NCBI GenBank assembly: GCA_021798575.1
Contig: JAJZGI010000002.1
Coordinates: 27,716-91,715 of the forward strand
Origin: Pseudomonadota bacterium
Lineage (GTDB): Bacteria > Pseudomonadota > Alphaproteobacteria > Acetobacterales > Acetobacteraceae
DNA: 64,000 nucleotides
Direction: 5' to 3'
Position numbers and translations under genes: made by a program. Below the pieces are notes generated by a model that was given only the letters and a program-made list of their open reading frames with translations, was not told the origin of the DNA and did not search any database. Shown here one piece after another: positions 18,331 to 28,746 of the stretch (position 1 is its first letter; every line of letters begins with the position of its first letter).

Positions 18331-19703
18331 ACCGCCACCTCGGCGCGCACGCGCTCATAGGTCTGGCCGATGGATTTGGTGAAGCGCTCCACCAGCAGGT
18401 CGATCTCCGGCTCGGAGATGATGAGCGGGGGCGCATAGACCATGCCATCCCGCACGGCGCGCATGATCAGCCCGTTCTCGATACAATAATCCCGGCAGAT
18501 GACGCCGACATGCCCGACTTTCTCGAACGGTTTGCGGGTGCGCTTGTCCGCTGTGAGTTCGATGGCGCCGATCAACCCGATGCCGCGGATCTCGCCCACC
18601 ATCGGGTGACCGGCCAGTGCGTCCCGCAGTTTTGCGCGCAAGGTTTCGCCCATTACTTCAGCGCGGGCGACCAGGCCTTCACTTGTGATGATATCCAGAT
18701 TGGCCAGCGCCACCGCGCAGGAGACCGGATGGCCCGAATAGGTAAAGCCATGATAGAACTCGCCGGTGCCATTGATGAGCACCTCGGCGACCCGGCCACC
18801 GACCATGACCGCGGAGAGCGGCACGTAGCCGGAGGTGATGCCCTTGGCCATCGTCATCATATCCGGCTTGATGCCGAAATAGTCCGACCCGAACATTTTG
18901 CCCGTACGGCCGAAGCCGCAGATGACTTCATCGGCGATGAGCAGGATATCGTGCTCGCGGCAGATGCGGTTGACCTCCGGCCAGTAGGTATCCGGCGGGA
19001 TGATGACGCCGCCGGCACCTTGCAGGGGCTCACCGATGAAGGCCGCGACGTTGTCCGCCCCGACCGATTTGATTTTGTCCTCCAGTTGGCGGGCGGCGTA
19101 CAGGCCGAACTCCGCCTGGGACATCTGACCGCCGTAGGCGTACCAGTAGGGTGGGGTGACGTGGGCAAAATTCGGCATGTCCCCCGCCTGGCGGTGCATG
19201 TCCACCATGCCGCCGGCGCTGGCGCCCAGCGTGGTGGAGCCGTGGTAGCCGTACTCCCGCCCGATGATGATTTTTTTATCGGGCTTGCCGACCGTCTGCC
19301 AGTATACCCGCGCCATGCGCAAGGCGGTGTCCACCGCCTCCGACCCCGAGCAGGCGAAAAACGCGTGATCCAGACCGGCCGGGGTGAGCTCCGCCAGGCG
19401 GGCGGCCAGCGCCACGGCGGGCTGGTTCGTGGTTTTGAAGAAGGTGTTGTAGTAAGGCAGCTTCGTCATCTGATCAGCCGCGGCCCTGACCAGATCGGCC
19501 CGACCGTAGCCCGCATTGACGCACCAGAGGCCGGCCATGCCGTCCAGAATTTTATGCCCTTGGGAGTCTTGCAGAAAAACCCCCTGGGCTGAGGTGACGA
19601 CGCGCACGCCGCCCGAATGGAGCGATTTATGGTCGGTAAACGGATGCAGATGATGCGCGGAATCCAGCGCCTGCCAGTCCATCGAATCGTTGATGTTCAA
19701 CAT
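18327..19703 (-). CDS. spuC: Class III aminotransferase, probably putrescine:pyruvate aminotransferase (SpuC-like)
   Basis: PLP-dependent omega-aminotransferase of 458 residues. It has the N-terminal HHLHPFTDHKSLHS of the SpuC/putrescine group, GSEAVDTALRMAR, YGYHGSTTLGAS, LIADEVICGFGRTG and the PLP lysine in MTMAKGITSGYVPL. It probably converts putrescine to 4-aminobutanal with pyruvate as acceptor. It is the promoter-proximal gene of the five-gene operon, and AGGGAT lies 6-8 nt before the ATG. Beta-alanine:pyruvate or other diamine specificity cannot be excluded. Confidence 0.87.
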   Translation of the reverse strand: MLNINDSMDWQALDSAHHLHPFTDHKSLHSGGVRVVTSAQGVFLQDSQGHKILDGMAGLWCVNAGYGRADLVRAAADQMTKLPYYNTFFKTTNQPAVALAARLAELTPAGLDHAFFACSGSEAVDTALRMARVYWQTVGKPDKKIIIGREYGYHGSTTLGASAGGMVDMHRQAGDMPNFAHVTPPYWYAYGGQMSQAEFGLYAARQLEDKIKSVGADNVAAFIGEPLQGAGGVIIPPDTYWPEVNRICREHDILLIADEVICGFGRTGKMFGSDYFGIKPDMMTMAKGITSGYVPLSAVMVGGRVAEVLINGTGEFYHGFTYSGHPVSCAVALANLDIITSEGLVARAEVMGETLRAKLRDALAGHPMVGEIRGIGLIGAIELTADKRTRKPFEKVGHVGVICRDYCIENGLIMRAVRDGMVYAPPLIISEPEIDLLVERFTKSIGQTYERVRAEVAV

Positions 19704-19764
19704 GTTATTATCCCTATCTGAATTGCGTGACCCGCACGGCGGATGCCATGCGGAAACCGGAATT

Positions 19765-19872
19765 TCAGACGGGCTGGGGGCTGAATCCGATACGCGCGCA
19801 GAGCACGAGCAGCTCCGCCTTAAAGCTCAGCACAAAAGGGTCTGTGGTGAGGACCATGCGCAATTCTGCCAT
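19765..19872 (-). other. Possible 35-codon open frame, doubtful (19704-19939 otherwise empty)
   Basis: The space between the aminotransferase start and the SDR stop has one short frame reading MAELRMVLTTDPFVLSF... to a TGA. The first half vaguely recalls the start of DUF2007 signal-transducing proteins (L-x-TNDPVLLSF), which would make it a fragment. There is no good ribosome site. The rest of this 236-bp gap should contain the promoter of the polyamine operon, but no convincing boxes were found. Confidence 0.2.
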
Positions 19873-19939
19873 GCGGCAGGCGGGAGTTCAAGGAAATTAT
19901 TGAGGGGGGTGGAAATTGTGGGGGCGGGTTGTTCACCCA

Positions 19940-20698
19940 TCACCACGGGATTGTTATGTTCTCCCAGCGTGTGAAGGTGCCGCTTGGACCGTCCGGGCCG
20001 AGCAGTGCGACGCGCACCACCTCCCGGGAGCCGTCCTCGACGGACTCGGTCCCCGCAAATCCATTCAGGTTCGTGCTGGTGAACCCGGGAGAGACGAGGT
20101 TGACCTTGATGCCGGTGGATTCCAGCTCGATCATCATGGCGAGCGTTATCGCGTTCAGCGCCGCTTTGGAGGCAGGATAGACCGGGCCGAACATCGCGTG
20201 GTACGGGTATGTTGGGTCCGCGTTCGTGGTGAGGGAGCCAACGCCACTCGATACGTTGACGATACGGGCGTGGGGTGAGGCGCGCAACAGCGGCAACATC
20301 GCCTGATAGACAGACAGGACACCGAATACGTTGGTGTCCCACACCGCGCGCATCTCATCCATCGAAACGTTGCTGGGGCGGGTCGTCTTCGCGTGCTCCG
20401 CGATGGGCTGGCCGGGTTTTCTGCTCGTGTTCGAGATGCCGGCGTTTTGCACCAGCAGATCGAGGCGGCCATGCTCATTACGAATATTTTCTGCCGCCTG
20501 GGCGATGGAGGACTGGTCCGTCACGTCGAGCTGGAGTGCGATGGCCCCTGCCCCGATCTGGCTCGCCGCGGCCTCACCGCGGGCGAGATCGCGCGAGCCG
20601 ACGAACACCAGCAGGCCGTGCGCCACCAGCTCCTTTGCGACCTGAAGACCGACGCCCTGGTTTGCCCCGGTGACCAGGGCGATGCGCTTATTCTGCAT
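19940..20698 (-). CDS. SDR-family NAD(P)-dependent oxidoreductase
   Basis: Classical short-chain dehydrogenase of 252 residues with the Rossmann motif TGANQGVGLQVAKELV, NAGISN, the catalytic serine in IVNVSSGVGSL and the YPASKAALN (YxxxK) motif. A 30-residue insert after NAGISN (about 85-115) is typical of carbonyl-reductase-like members. The ATG at 20698 begins exactly before the Rossmann fold. A 24-residue upstream extension is open but would overlap the control region. The substrate is unknown. The operator-like dyad upstream suggests chemical stress induction. Confidence 0.9.
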   Translation of the reverse strand: MQNKRIALVTGANQGVGLQVAKELVAHGLLVFVGSRDLARGEAAASQIGAGAIALQLDVTDQSSIAQAAENIRNEHGRLDLLVQNAGISNTSRKPGQPIAEHAKTTRPSNVSMDEMRAVWDTNVFGVLSVYQAMLPLLRASPHARIVNVSSGVGSLTTNADPTYPYHAMFGPVYPASKAALNAITLAMMIELESTGIKVNLVSPGFTSTNLNGFAGTESVEDGSREVVRVALLGPDGPSGTFTRWENITIPW

Positions 20699-20756
20699 GA
20701 TGAACTCGATTCTGATGGATTGAAAATTCCCCGCCTTCTGGTTAGCAGAAACAGCA

Positions 20757-20788
20757 CACTTGTGGAACATTAATCCGTTTTACAAGTG
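20757..20788. promoter_or_regulatory. Inverted repeat CACTTGT-N18-ACAAGTG upstream of the SDR gene
   Basis: Two 7-bp arms (20757-20763 and 20782-20788) surround an AT-rich core about 60-90 bp upstream of the SDR start. The layout suggests a regulator site at the promoter, such as for HxlR-type proteins, which often control SDR genes. No regulator gene is adjacent. The dyad is seen; its function is inferred. Confidence 0.4.
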
Positions 20789-20878
20789 AGGATTTGGCGA
20801 AAGCCAGCAGGGCGACGGGACTTTGGATTTTTATTACGTAATCGTAACAATTTAAGCGTCGATAGGCCTGGGTTGGAA

Positions 20879-21460
20879 TCAGAGATAAAATTCGCGGGGG
20901 TTGAAGAATTGGCGGGCGGCGAGTTGCGCCTCGGCGGGGGTCATCGGCCTGGGCGGTGGGGCCGGGTGCCAGATTTTTCGGGCGGGTTTTGGTGGTTGTG
21001 GCGTGGGGGGTGGCGCGCGTTTGGTGCGGGGTTTTCTGGGGAGTTTGAGGCAGGTGGGGGTTTTGAGCCCGACCATGCGACAGAGCGGGCGAATGCTGCG
21101 GGCAAGAGTCGGGTGGGTGGCGATGAGGGATTGGGCCTCGGGCTCGTCCAGCAATGTTTTGAGCTGGAAGTGGGCGACGGCGACCCCGGAGTTGGGGAAC
21201 AGGCGCAGCAGCCACGCGAAGTTCGTGGGTGGGTAGTATTCGTGGGTTGGAGCGGTGTTTTTTGGCGGGTTGCGGGGTGTGGTGCGTGGAGGGCGCGGTG
21301 GGAGTGGCCCGCGCTCGATGAGGGTTCGCAAACGGTGGGTCAGCCGGATCAGGCGGTTTGTGAGGAGTTGGCAGAGCGAGTGCGGCATGTTGACGCGACG
21401 CGCATGGTCGCCCAGCGACTGCACGAGGTACATGACGATATGGTTGAGGCGCGTACTCAT
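20879..21460 (-). CDS. Proline-rich protein of unknown function, probably a repeated Acetobacteraceae family
   Basis: A frame of 193 residues (alternative ATG at 21475). The N-terminal 60 residues look helical and ordered (STRLNHIVMYLVQSLGDHA, LCQLLTNRLIRLTHRLRTLI). A Pro/Arg linker follows, then a second ordered block with NFAWLLRLFPNSGVAVAHFQ and SIRPLCRMVGL, then a Pro/Lys/Arg-rich tail ending in FFNPREFYL. I recognise no domain. From memory, similar proteins recur in Acidocella/Acidiphilium genomes; this needs checking. Codon use is C-rich, unlike the neighbouring genes, and a REP-like palindrome lies upstream. Confidence 0.6.
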   Translation of the reverse strand: MSTRLNHIVMYLVQSLGDHARRVNMPHSLCQLLTNRLIRLTHRLRTLIERGPLPPRPPRTTPRNPPKNTAPTHEYYPPTNFAWLLRLFPNSGVAVAHFQLKTLLDEPEAQSLIATHPTLARSIRPLCRMVGLKTPTCLKLPRKPRTKRAPPPTPQPPKPARKIWHPAPPPRPMTPAEAQLAARQFFNPREFYL

Positions 21461-21540
21461 GGGCTCACCGGACATGGCGTTAGTTATAGTGACATTTTGG
21501 TCGGGAGTCAAGGAGAAATTTGGGCGCGTTTTGGGTGGTT

Positions 21541-21593
21541 TTGACGGATGGATCGCTTCGTCATGCTGCGCATGACTCGCGATTGACGGATGG
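21541..21593. repeat. REP-like palindrome flanked by 11-bp direct repeats
   Basis: TTGACGGATGG occurs at 21541-21551 and again at 21583-21593. Between the copies lies a hairpin: ATCGC (21552-21556) with GCGAT (21579-21583), and GTCATGC (21560-21566) with GCATGAC (21570-21576) around TGC. A degenerate part of the same unit (CTGCGCATGA-TTCTCGC) recurs at about 21602-21618. The rest of the 261-bp gap up to 21721 shows no gene. Confidence 0.65.
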
Positions 21594-21721
21594 TAAGGCA
21601 GGCTGCGCATGATTCTCGCAATTGTGACGACGTTTACTTTGACAACGTAGTGTTATTATAAATAGTGGAAGGTGGGATGGTGAATCTCACCCGCATAGGA
21701 CGAGGTTGCCTCCCGGTTCGT

Positions 21722-22045
21722 TCAGGCCAGGACGTCGAGCCCGTGCTTCTGGACGATATCCAGCAATTTGAGCGCCATGTTGCTTGGCCGTTTGGCGCCG
21801 CGCTCCCATTTTTCCACGGTGCTCTCGCTGGTGTTGAGATAGCGCGCAAAGACCGGCTGGCTGACGTGGTTGGCCTCACGGATCTGCTTGATCTGCAGCG
21901 GCCCGATTTTAACCGGCGCGGTGAGGCAGGAGGTATCAAAATCCCGCATCGTTGCCTTGTCGATCGCCCCTACCTTCAACAAGGAAGCCGCCGACGTATG
22001 GATCGCCTCAAAGGCGTCAGTTTTGAACTTGCTCGTTTTCGCCAT
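21722..22045 (-). CDS. higA: HigA/NadS-type antitoxin, XRE helix-turn-helix
   Basis: DNA-binding antitoxin of 107 residues. The HTH occupies about residues 48-100 (IGPLQIKQIREANHVSQPVF, RYLNTSESTVEKWERGAKRP), a combination typical of antitoxins paired with RelE/HigB-like toxins of the DUF1044 type. It is second in the operon and overlaps the toxin gene by 29 nt. It should neutralise the toxin and repress the shared promoter at 22418-22446. Lower GC than the surroundings suggests acquisition by transfer. Confidence 0.88.
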   Translation of the reverse strand: MAKTSKFKTDAFEAIHTSAASLLKVGAIDKATMRDFDTSCLTAPVKIGPLQIKQIREANHVSQPVFARYLNTSESTVEKWERGAKRPSNMALKLLDIVQKHGLDVLA

Positions 22046-22412
22046 GACAAATCTCCAAAAAATCTCCGTCTTCTACCAACCGTTCGATCTGCCGATGGGT
22101 CAGCGCCTCGTAGGCTTTTGCCAGTTTTCTGAATCCTACGAGCTCATCGTTGCCGATGTTATCGCGGTCCTTTTTTGCAAACAGATACTCGTAGACCCAG
22201 ACCTTGCCGCCTCTGGCCAGAATAATGCTCCGGTGCATATTCTCATTCAACCGCTTCTTAAAAACGCCTCCGCCGAGGTCTACAGCTTGCCCGAGCAGTA
22301 CCTCCTTGATGGCAATGCATAGTTCATCGTCTTTGATGCGCGCCTTCCTGGCCCATTTGGAAAACAGGGAAGTCTTGAGGACCCGCGCTGTTTTCTTCTC
22401 TGAAGAAGGCAT
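22017..22412 (-). CDS. higB: RelE/HigB-like toxin (PF06296/DUF1044 type)
   Basis: A small basic protein of 131 residues with the DUF1044 RelE signature: LGGGVFKKRLNENMHRSIIL, GKVWVYEYLFAKKDRDNI and ELVGFRKLAKAYEALT. Related toxins cleave ribosome-bound mRNA. The toxin gene precedes the antitoxin, the HigBA order. The acidic tail (about residues 113-131) is longer than in many relatives. The frame is intact with no sign of decay. Confidence 0.88.
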   Translation of the reverse strand: MPSSEKKTARVLKTSLFSKWARKARIKDDELCIAIKEVLLGQAVDLGGGVFKKRLNENMHRSIILARGGKVWVYEYLFAKKDRDNIGNDELVGFRKLAKAYEALTHRQIERLVEDGDFLEICHGENEQVQN

Positions 22413-22417
22413 TTAGT

Positions 22418-22446
22418 TAAGTAGCACTGAGTGCTATCGAAGTCAA
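22418..22446 (-). promoter_or_regulatory. higBA promoter with palindromic operator in the spacer
   Basis: On the minus strand TTGACT (22446-22441) and TACTTA (22423-22418) are exactly 17 nt apart, six bases before the toxin ATG. The spacer carries the perfect dyad TAGCAC-TGA-GTGCTA (22422-22436), placed to block RNA polymerase. This fits autorepression by HigA. The very short leader suggests little or no 5' UTR. Confidence 0.7.
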
Positions 22447-22490
22447 GATTCCTCGCAAAGTTTCACCGGCAGGTGGGCAACAGCGTTACC

Positions 22491-25112
22491 CTACCCCCCG
22501 GCGAGCAGCCGGCTGATTCGGCTGCCCAGCGCCTCCATGGTGAACGGCTTGGTGAGTACATGCATCCAGGGTTCGAGATGGCCGTGGCTGATCGCGGCGT
22601 TCTCGGCGTAGCCTGTGATGAACAGCACCCTGAGCCCGGGGCGGGCGATGCGCGCGGCATCGGCCAACTGCCGGCCGTTCATACCGCCGGGCAGGCCGAT
22701 ATCCGTGACGAGCAGATCCACCCGCGCGCCGGAATGCAGAATGCCCAGGCCCGTAGCGCCGTCGGCTGCCTCGAAGGCGATGTAGCCGAGGTCGGCCAGC
22801 ACTTCGCGCACCAGCATCCGCACCAGTGAATCATCATCCACCAGCAGCACGGCCTCACCCCGCTCGGCGCGCGGCGCAGCGGAGACCCCGGGCATTGCAT
22901 CAGCCGCGACGGCCTCCCCGGCATGGCGGGGCAGGTAGATGCAGACCTTTGTGCCCTGGCCCAGCTCCGAATAGATACGAACCTGGCCGCCGGACTGCCT
23001 GGCGAAGCCATAGACCATGGACAGGCCAAGGCCGGTGCCAACGCCTGCGGGCTTGGTGGTGAAGAAGGGATCGAACGCCTGGGCGATGACTTCGGGCGTC
23101 ATGCCGGTGCCGTTATCCGACACGCAGAGCGAGACATACTGACCGGGTGGCATGTCCCGATCCGAGGCCGCGCGCTCGTCCAGCCAGCGGTTGGCGGTCT
23201 CGATGATGATGCTCCCGCCGTCTGGCATCGCATCACGCGCGTTGATGCACAGGTTCAGCAGCGCGCTCTCAAGCTGGCCCTGGTCCACCAATGTGGGCCA
23301 CAGCCCCACACCCGCGACCGGCTCCACGGCAACCTGCGGCCCTGCCGTGCGATCCAGCAGCTCCTGCATCCCCGCCACCAGCACGTTCAGATCCGTTGGT
23401 CTGGGGTCCAGCGTTTGCCGACGCGAGAAGGCGAGCAGCCGGTGCGTGAGCGACGCCGCCCGCCTGGCCGCACCCTGCGCCGCGACGAGATAGCGCTCCA
23501 GATCGACGATGCGCCCCTGCGCCAGGCGAAGGTGCGACAGCTCCAGGCTGCCGCCGATGCCGGTGAGCAGGTTGTTGAAATCATGCGCCAGCCCGCCGGT
23601 GAGCTGGCCCACCGCCTCCATCTTCTGCGATTGCCGCAACTGCGCCTCGGTTCGGGCCAGGGCCGCGCGCTGCTCGTGCTCCGCCGTGATGTCGCGCCCG
23701 TTGGCGTAGATGCTGCCGTCCTCGAACGCGCCGGTCCAGGCGAGGCGGCGATAGGTGTCATCCTGGTGGCGCAGGCGGAACTCGAAGGCGCGGGTGAGCG
23801 GCGCGCCGAGAATCCCGGCGAAGATGGCCACGGTGGCGGCCAGGTCCTCGGGATGGATGAAGCCGGCGAGGCGGCGGTTGATGAGGTCGCGCCGCCGCCA
23901 ACCCAGCAATGTGGTCCAGGCGGTGTTGACGGCGGTGATGTTGCCGTCCGCGTCCGCGACCAGCAGGAGATCCTGTGAGAGCCGCCAGGCGCGGTCCAGC
24001 TCCCGGGTGCGGCGCTTGACCTGCGCCTGGAGGGAGGCGTTGAGGGCGCGGAGTTCGGCCTCGGCCAGGCGGCGCGCCACCGCCGCCAAAGTGCGGTCCG
24101 CCACGCTGCGGGCGAAGGACAGCTCGGCCTCGGACCATACATGCGGGTGGGACTGGTGCAGGAAAAAGACGGCAATAACGCTGCCATGCTCCACCAGGGT
24201 GAGGTTGGCCAGGGAGCGAATGCCGAGCGCGTGGAAGGCTTCAGCCCGCGCCGCCGTGCGGGGGTCTGTTTCAACATCAGCCACGATGACGCTCTCGCCC
24301 CGGCGCATCGCATCGCCGAAGCTGCCGTAATCCTGGAGCTGGTGCGGGCCGATGACGCTGGGCAGGCCATCAGCCGCCCAGTCGTGCTCGATGGTGACGA
24401 GCAGCCGGGCGGGGTCGATCCGCCCGTAGCCCACGCGGGCCAGCCCCAGCGTGCGCCCGGCGACCTGCGCCGCGGCGGCGATCATGGCGGCGGGATCGTC
24501 CAGCGCGCGCAGGTGGTCCCCCAGCTCCAGCAGGGCCGTCTGCCGTGCCTCGGTCACGCGCCGCTCCGCCAGGGCGTGGTCCCGCTGGGTGATGACGCGG
24601 CGCAGTTCAAGCTGGCGCATGACCTGGTTGGCGAGCGCGCGGAGCACGAAGCTTTGCTGCCCGGTGAGGCCTTTTGGGCGCGCCCTGGTGTCCAGCGCAC
24701 ACAATGTGCCAAGCGGCAGGCCCTCGGGGGTTTTCAGCAGTTCGCCCGCGTAGAAGCGGAGCCCGGGTTCACCCGTTACCAGCGGATTGCAGTCGAACCG
24801 CGTATCCTGCCTGGTGTCTGGGATGATCATGCGGTCCTGCTCGAAGATCGCGACGGCGCAGATGGAGTTGTCGAGCGGCATCTCGCGGACGCGGAGGCCG
24901 ATCTCGGATTTGAACCATTGGCGACCGGTGGCGATGAGGTTGATGGCGGCGATGGGGACGTCCAGCAGATCGGCGACCATGCGCACGATATCGTCGAACT
25001 CGGCCTCGGGCGGAGTGTCCAGAATGCCGTAGCTCTCCAGCGCGGCCAGGCGCTCGGCCTCGGTCCATGGCGGGGAGATGGGGTGGGCGTTATCGGGCAT
25101 GCTGCTGGTCAT
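22491..25112 (-). CDS. Hybrid sensor histidine kinase, GAF-GAF-PAS-HisKA-HATPase-REC
   Basis: A soluble 873-residue kinase without membrane segments. In order: GAF (about 30-170, RLAALESYGILDTPPEAEFD), second GAF/phytochrome-like (about 205-355), PAS (about 375-490, VNTAWTTLLGWRRRDLI, FIHPEDL), HisKA with H510 in GGLAHDFNNLLTGI, HATPase_c (NLCINARDAMPDGG, DNGTGMTPEV, GTGLGLSMVYGF) and a receiver with Asp at about 805 in DLLVTDIGLPGGMNG. The HDFNN H-box and fused receiver mark the HWE-distinct NtrB-like hybrid class. The signal is unknown; GAF1 lacks an obvious chromophore cysteine. No cognate regulator is adjacent. Confidence 0.93.
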   Translation of the reverse strand: MTSSMPDNAHPISPPWTEAERLAALESYGILDTPPEAEFDDIVRMVADLLDVPIAAINLIATGRQWFKSEIGLRVREMPLDNSICAVAIFEQDRMIIPDTRQDTRFDCNPLVTGEPGLRFYAGELLKTPEGLPLGTLCALDTRARPKGLTGQQSFVLRALANQVMRQLELRRVITQRDHALAERRVTEARQTALLELGDHLRALDDPAAMIAAAAQVAGRTLGLARVGYGRIDPARLLVTIEHDWAADGLPSVIGPHQLQDYGSFGDAMRRGESVIVADVETDPRTAARAEAFHALGIRSLANLTLVEHGSVIAVFFLHQSHPHVWSEAELSFARSVADRTLAAVARRLAEAELRALNASLQAQVKRRTRELDRAWRLSQDLLLVADADGNITAVNTAWTTLLGWRRRDLINRRLAGFIHPEDLAATVAIFAGILGAPLTRAFEFRLRHQDDTYRRLAWTGAFEDGSIYANGRDITAEHEQRAALARTEAQLRQSQKMEAVGQLTGGLAHDFNNLLTGIGGSLELSHLRLAQGRIVDLERYLVAAQGAARRAASLTHRLLAFSRRQTLDPRPTDLNVLVAGMQELLDRTAGPQVAVEPVAGVGLWPTLVDQGQLESALLNLCINARDAMPDGGSIIIETANRWLDERAASDRDMPPGQYVSLCVSDNGTGMTPEVIAQAFDPFFTTKPAGVGTGLGLSMVYGFARQSGGQVRIYSELGQGTKVCIYLPRHAGEAVAADAMPGVSAAPRAERGEAVLLVDDDSLVRMLVREVLADLGYIAFEAADGATGLGILHSGARVDLLVTDIGLPGGMNGRQLADAARIARPGLRVLFITGYAENAAISHGHLEPWMHVLTKPFTMEALGSRISRLLAGG

Positions 25113-25147
25113 AGCGGAAGCCGGGGGTGGATGAAATGGTGGTACGT

Positions 25148-25168
25148 CAAGTGAAATAGTATCACTTG
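25148..25168. promoter_or_regulatory. Inverted repeat CAAGTGA-N7-TCACTTG upstream of the hybrid kinase
   Basis: Two perfect 7-bp arms flank AATAGTA, 36 bp upstream of the kinase start. On the minus strand the core reads TACTAT, a possible -10 box, so a bound regulator would overlap the promoter. The regulator is unknown. Confidence 0.4.
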
Positions 25169-25206
25169 CGCGAATGAAAGCCCGGGGGTTTGGGATATGT
25201 ACGCTT

Positions 25207-25447
25207 TTATGCAGGGATTTTTGACGGCTTGATCAGAACCTCGGCCGGAATATGCAGCTTGTCATGCAGCGCCCGGATTGGGCAGGTCCATCGGGAAATG
25301 CTGCTCCTCATATTTTTCAATGAGGGTCGCCAGAATATCCAGCCTGTCACTCTCAGGGCTGCCCTCGGGCGCGCCCCAGAGCGCGGCCAGCATTTTCATG
25401 GCCGCTTTGTGGTCGTCCTCCGTGTGGGTCGGTTTGATATTATGCAT
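25207..25447 (-). pseudogene. higA antitoxin remnant with the HTH region deleted
   Basis: The first 61 codons (HNIKPTHTEDDHKAAMKMLA, LWGAPEGSPESDRLDILATL, EEQHFPMDLPNP) match the N-terminal half of HigA-family antitoxins, then the frame ends in TGA. Shifted by one frame, the next bases read RALHDKLHIPAEVLIKPSKI to a TAA at 25207, which is the usual HigA C-terminus. About 130 bp that would encode the helix-turn-helix are missing at the junction. No higB toxin is nearby. This is distinct from the intact higBA pair at 21.7-22.4 kb. Confidence 0.8.
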
Positions 25448-25508
25448 CATATTTATCATCCCGCACTGGAAAGTTCGGGCACAGCGTCTGTTACCGCCGT
25501 AACCGAAT

Positions 25509-26594
<1,086 letters not shown>

Positions 26595-26681
26595 TTACCG
26601 CGCGGGTTGCGAGGCGGCAAGGGCTGGAAACGCGACAAGGCTACGCCATATCTGATCTGATCACCTGTGGAGGTCTCGTAA

Positions 26682-26921
26682 ATGCTGAAGACGAAGGTCC
26701 GATCGACATTTGTGCTCTTGCTGGCGGCACTCAGCCTGGCGGGCTGCGGCTACTCGCAGGGGCACCGCGCGCTCACGGGCGGGGCCATCGGCGCGGGTGG
26801 CGGTGCGATCATCGGCGCGGTGACGGGCATCGGCGCGGGCACCGGCGCGCTGATCGGCGGCGGGGCCGGAGCGGTCACCGGTGCGGCCACCACGCATAAC
26901 CAGGTGAATTTGGGGAATTAA
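26682..26921 (+). CDS. Small glycine-zipper lipoprotein
   Basis: A 79-residue lipoprotein with a type II signal peptide (KVRSTFVLLLAALSLAGC, lipidation at C22). The mature part is a glycine zipper (ALTGGAIGAGGGAIIGAVTG, repeated GxxxG), as in SlyB/OsmB/YMGG families that associate with outer or inner membranes. The ATG is preceded by GGAGG at 8 nt. It ends one base before the stop codon of convergent htpG. It probably contributes to envelope stability or stress; the exact role is unknown. Confidence 0.88.
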   Translation: MLKTKVRSTFVLLLAALSLAGCGYSQGHRALTGGAIGAGGGAIIGAVTGIGAGTGALIGGGAGAVTGAATTHNQVNLGN

Positions 26922-26922
26922 C

Positions 26923-28725
<1,803 letters not shown>

Positions 28726-28746
28726 CGAGTCCTCATTTCGTATGGG

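Noticed and set aside
20786..21544. A plus-strand frame of 252 codons, Gly/Trp-rich
   Set aside because: Antisense of the proline-rich minus-strand gene (proline codons read backwards give Gly/Trp). The minus frame shows the ordered helical blocks.
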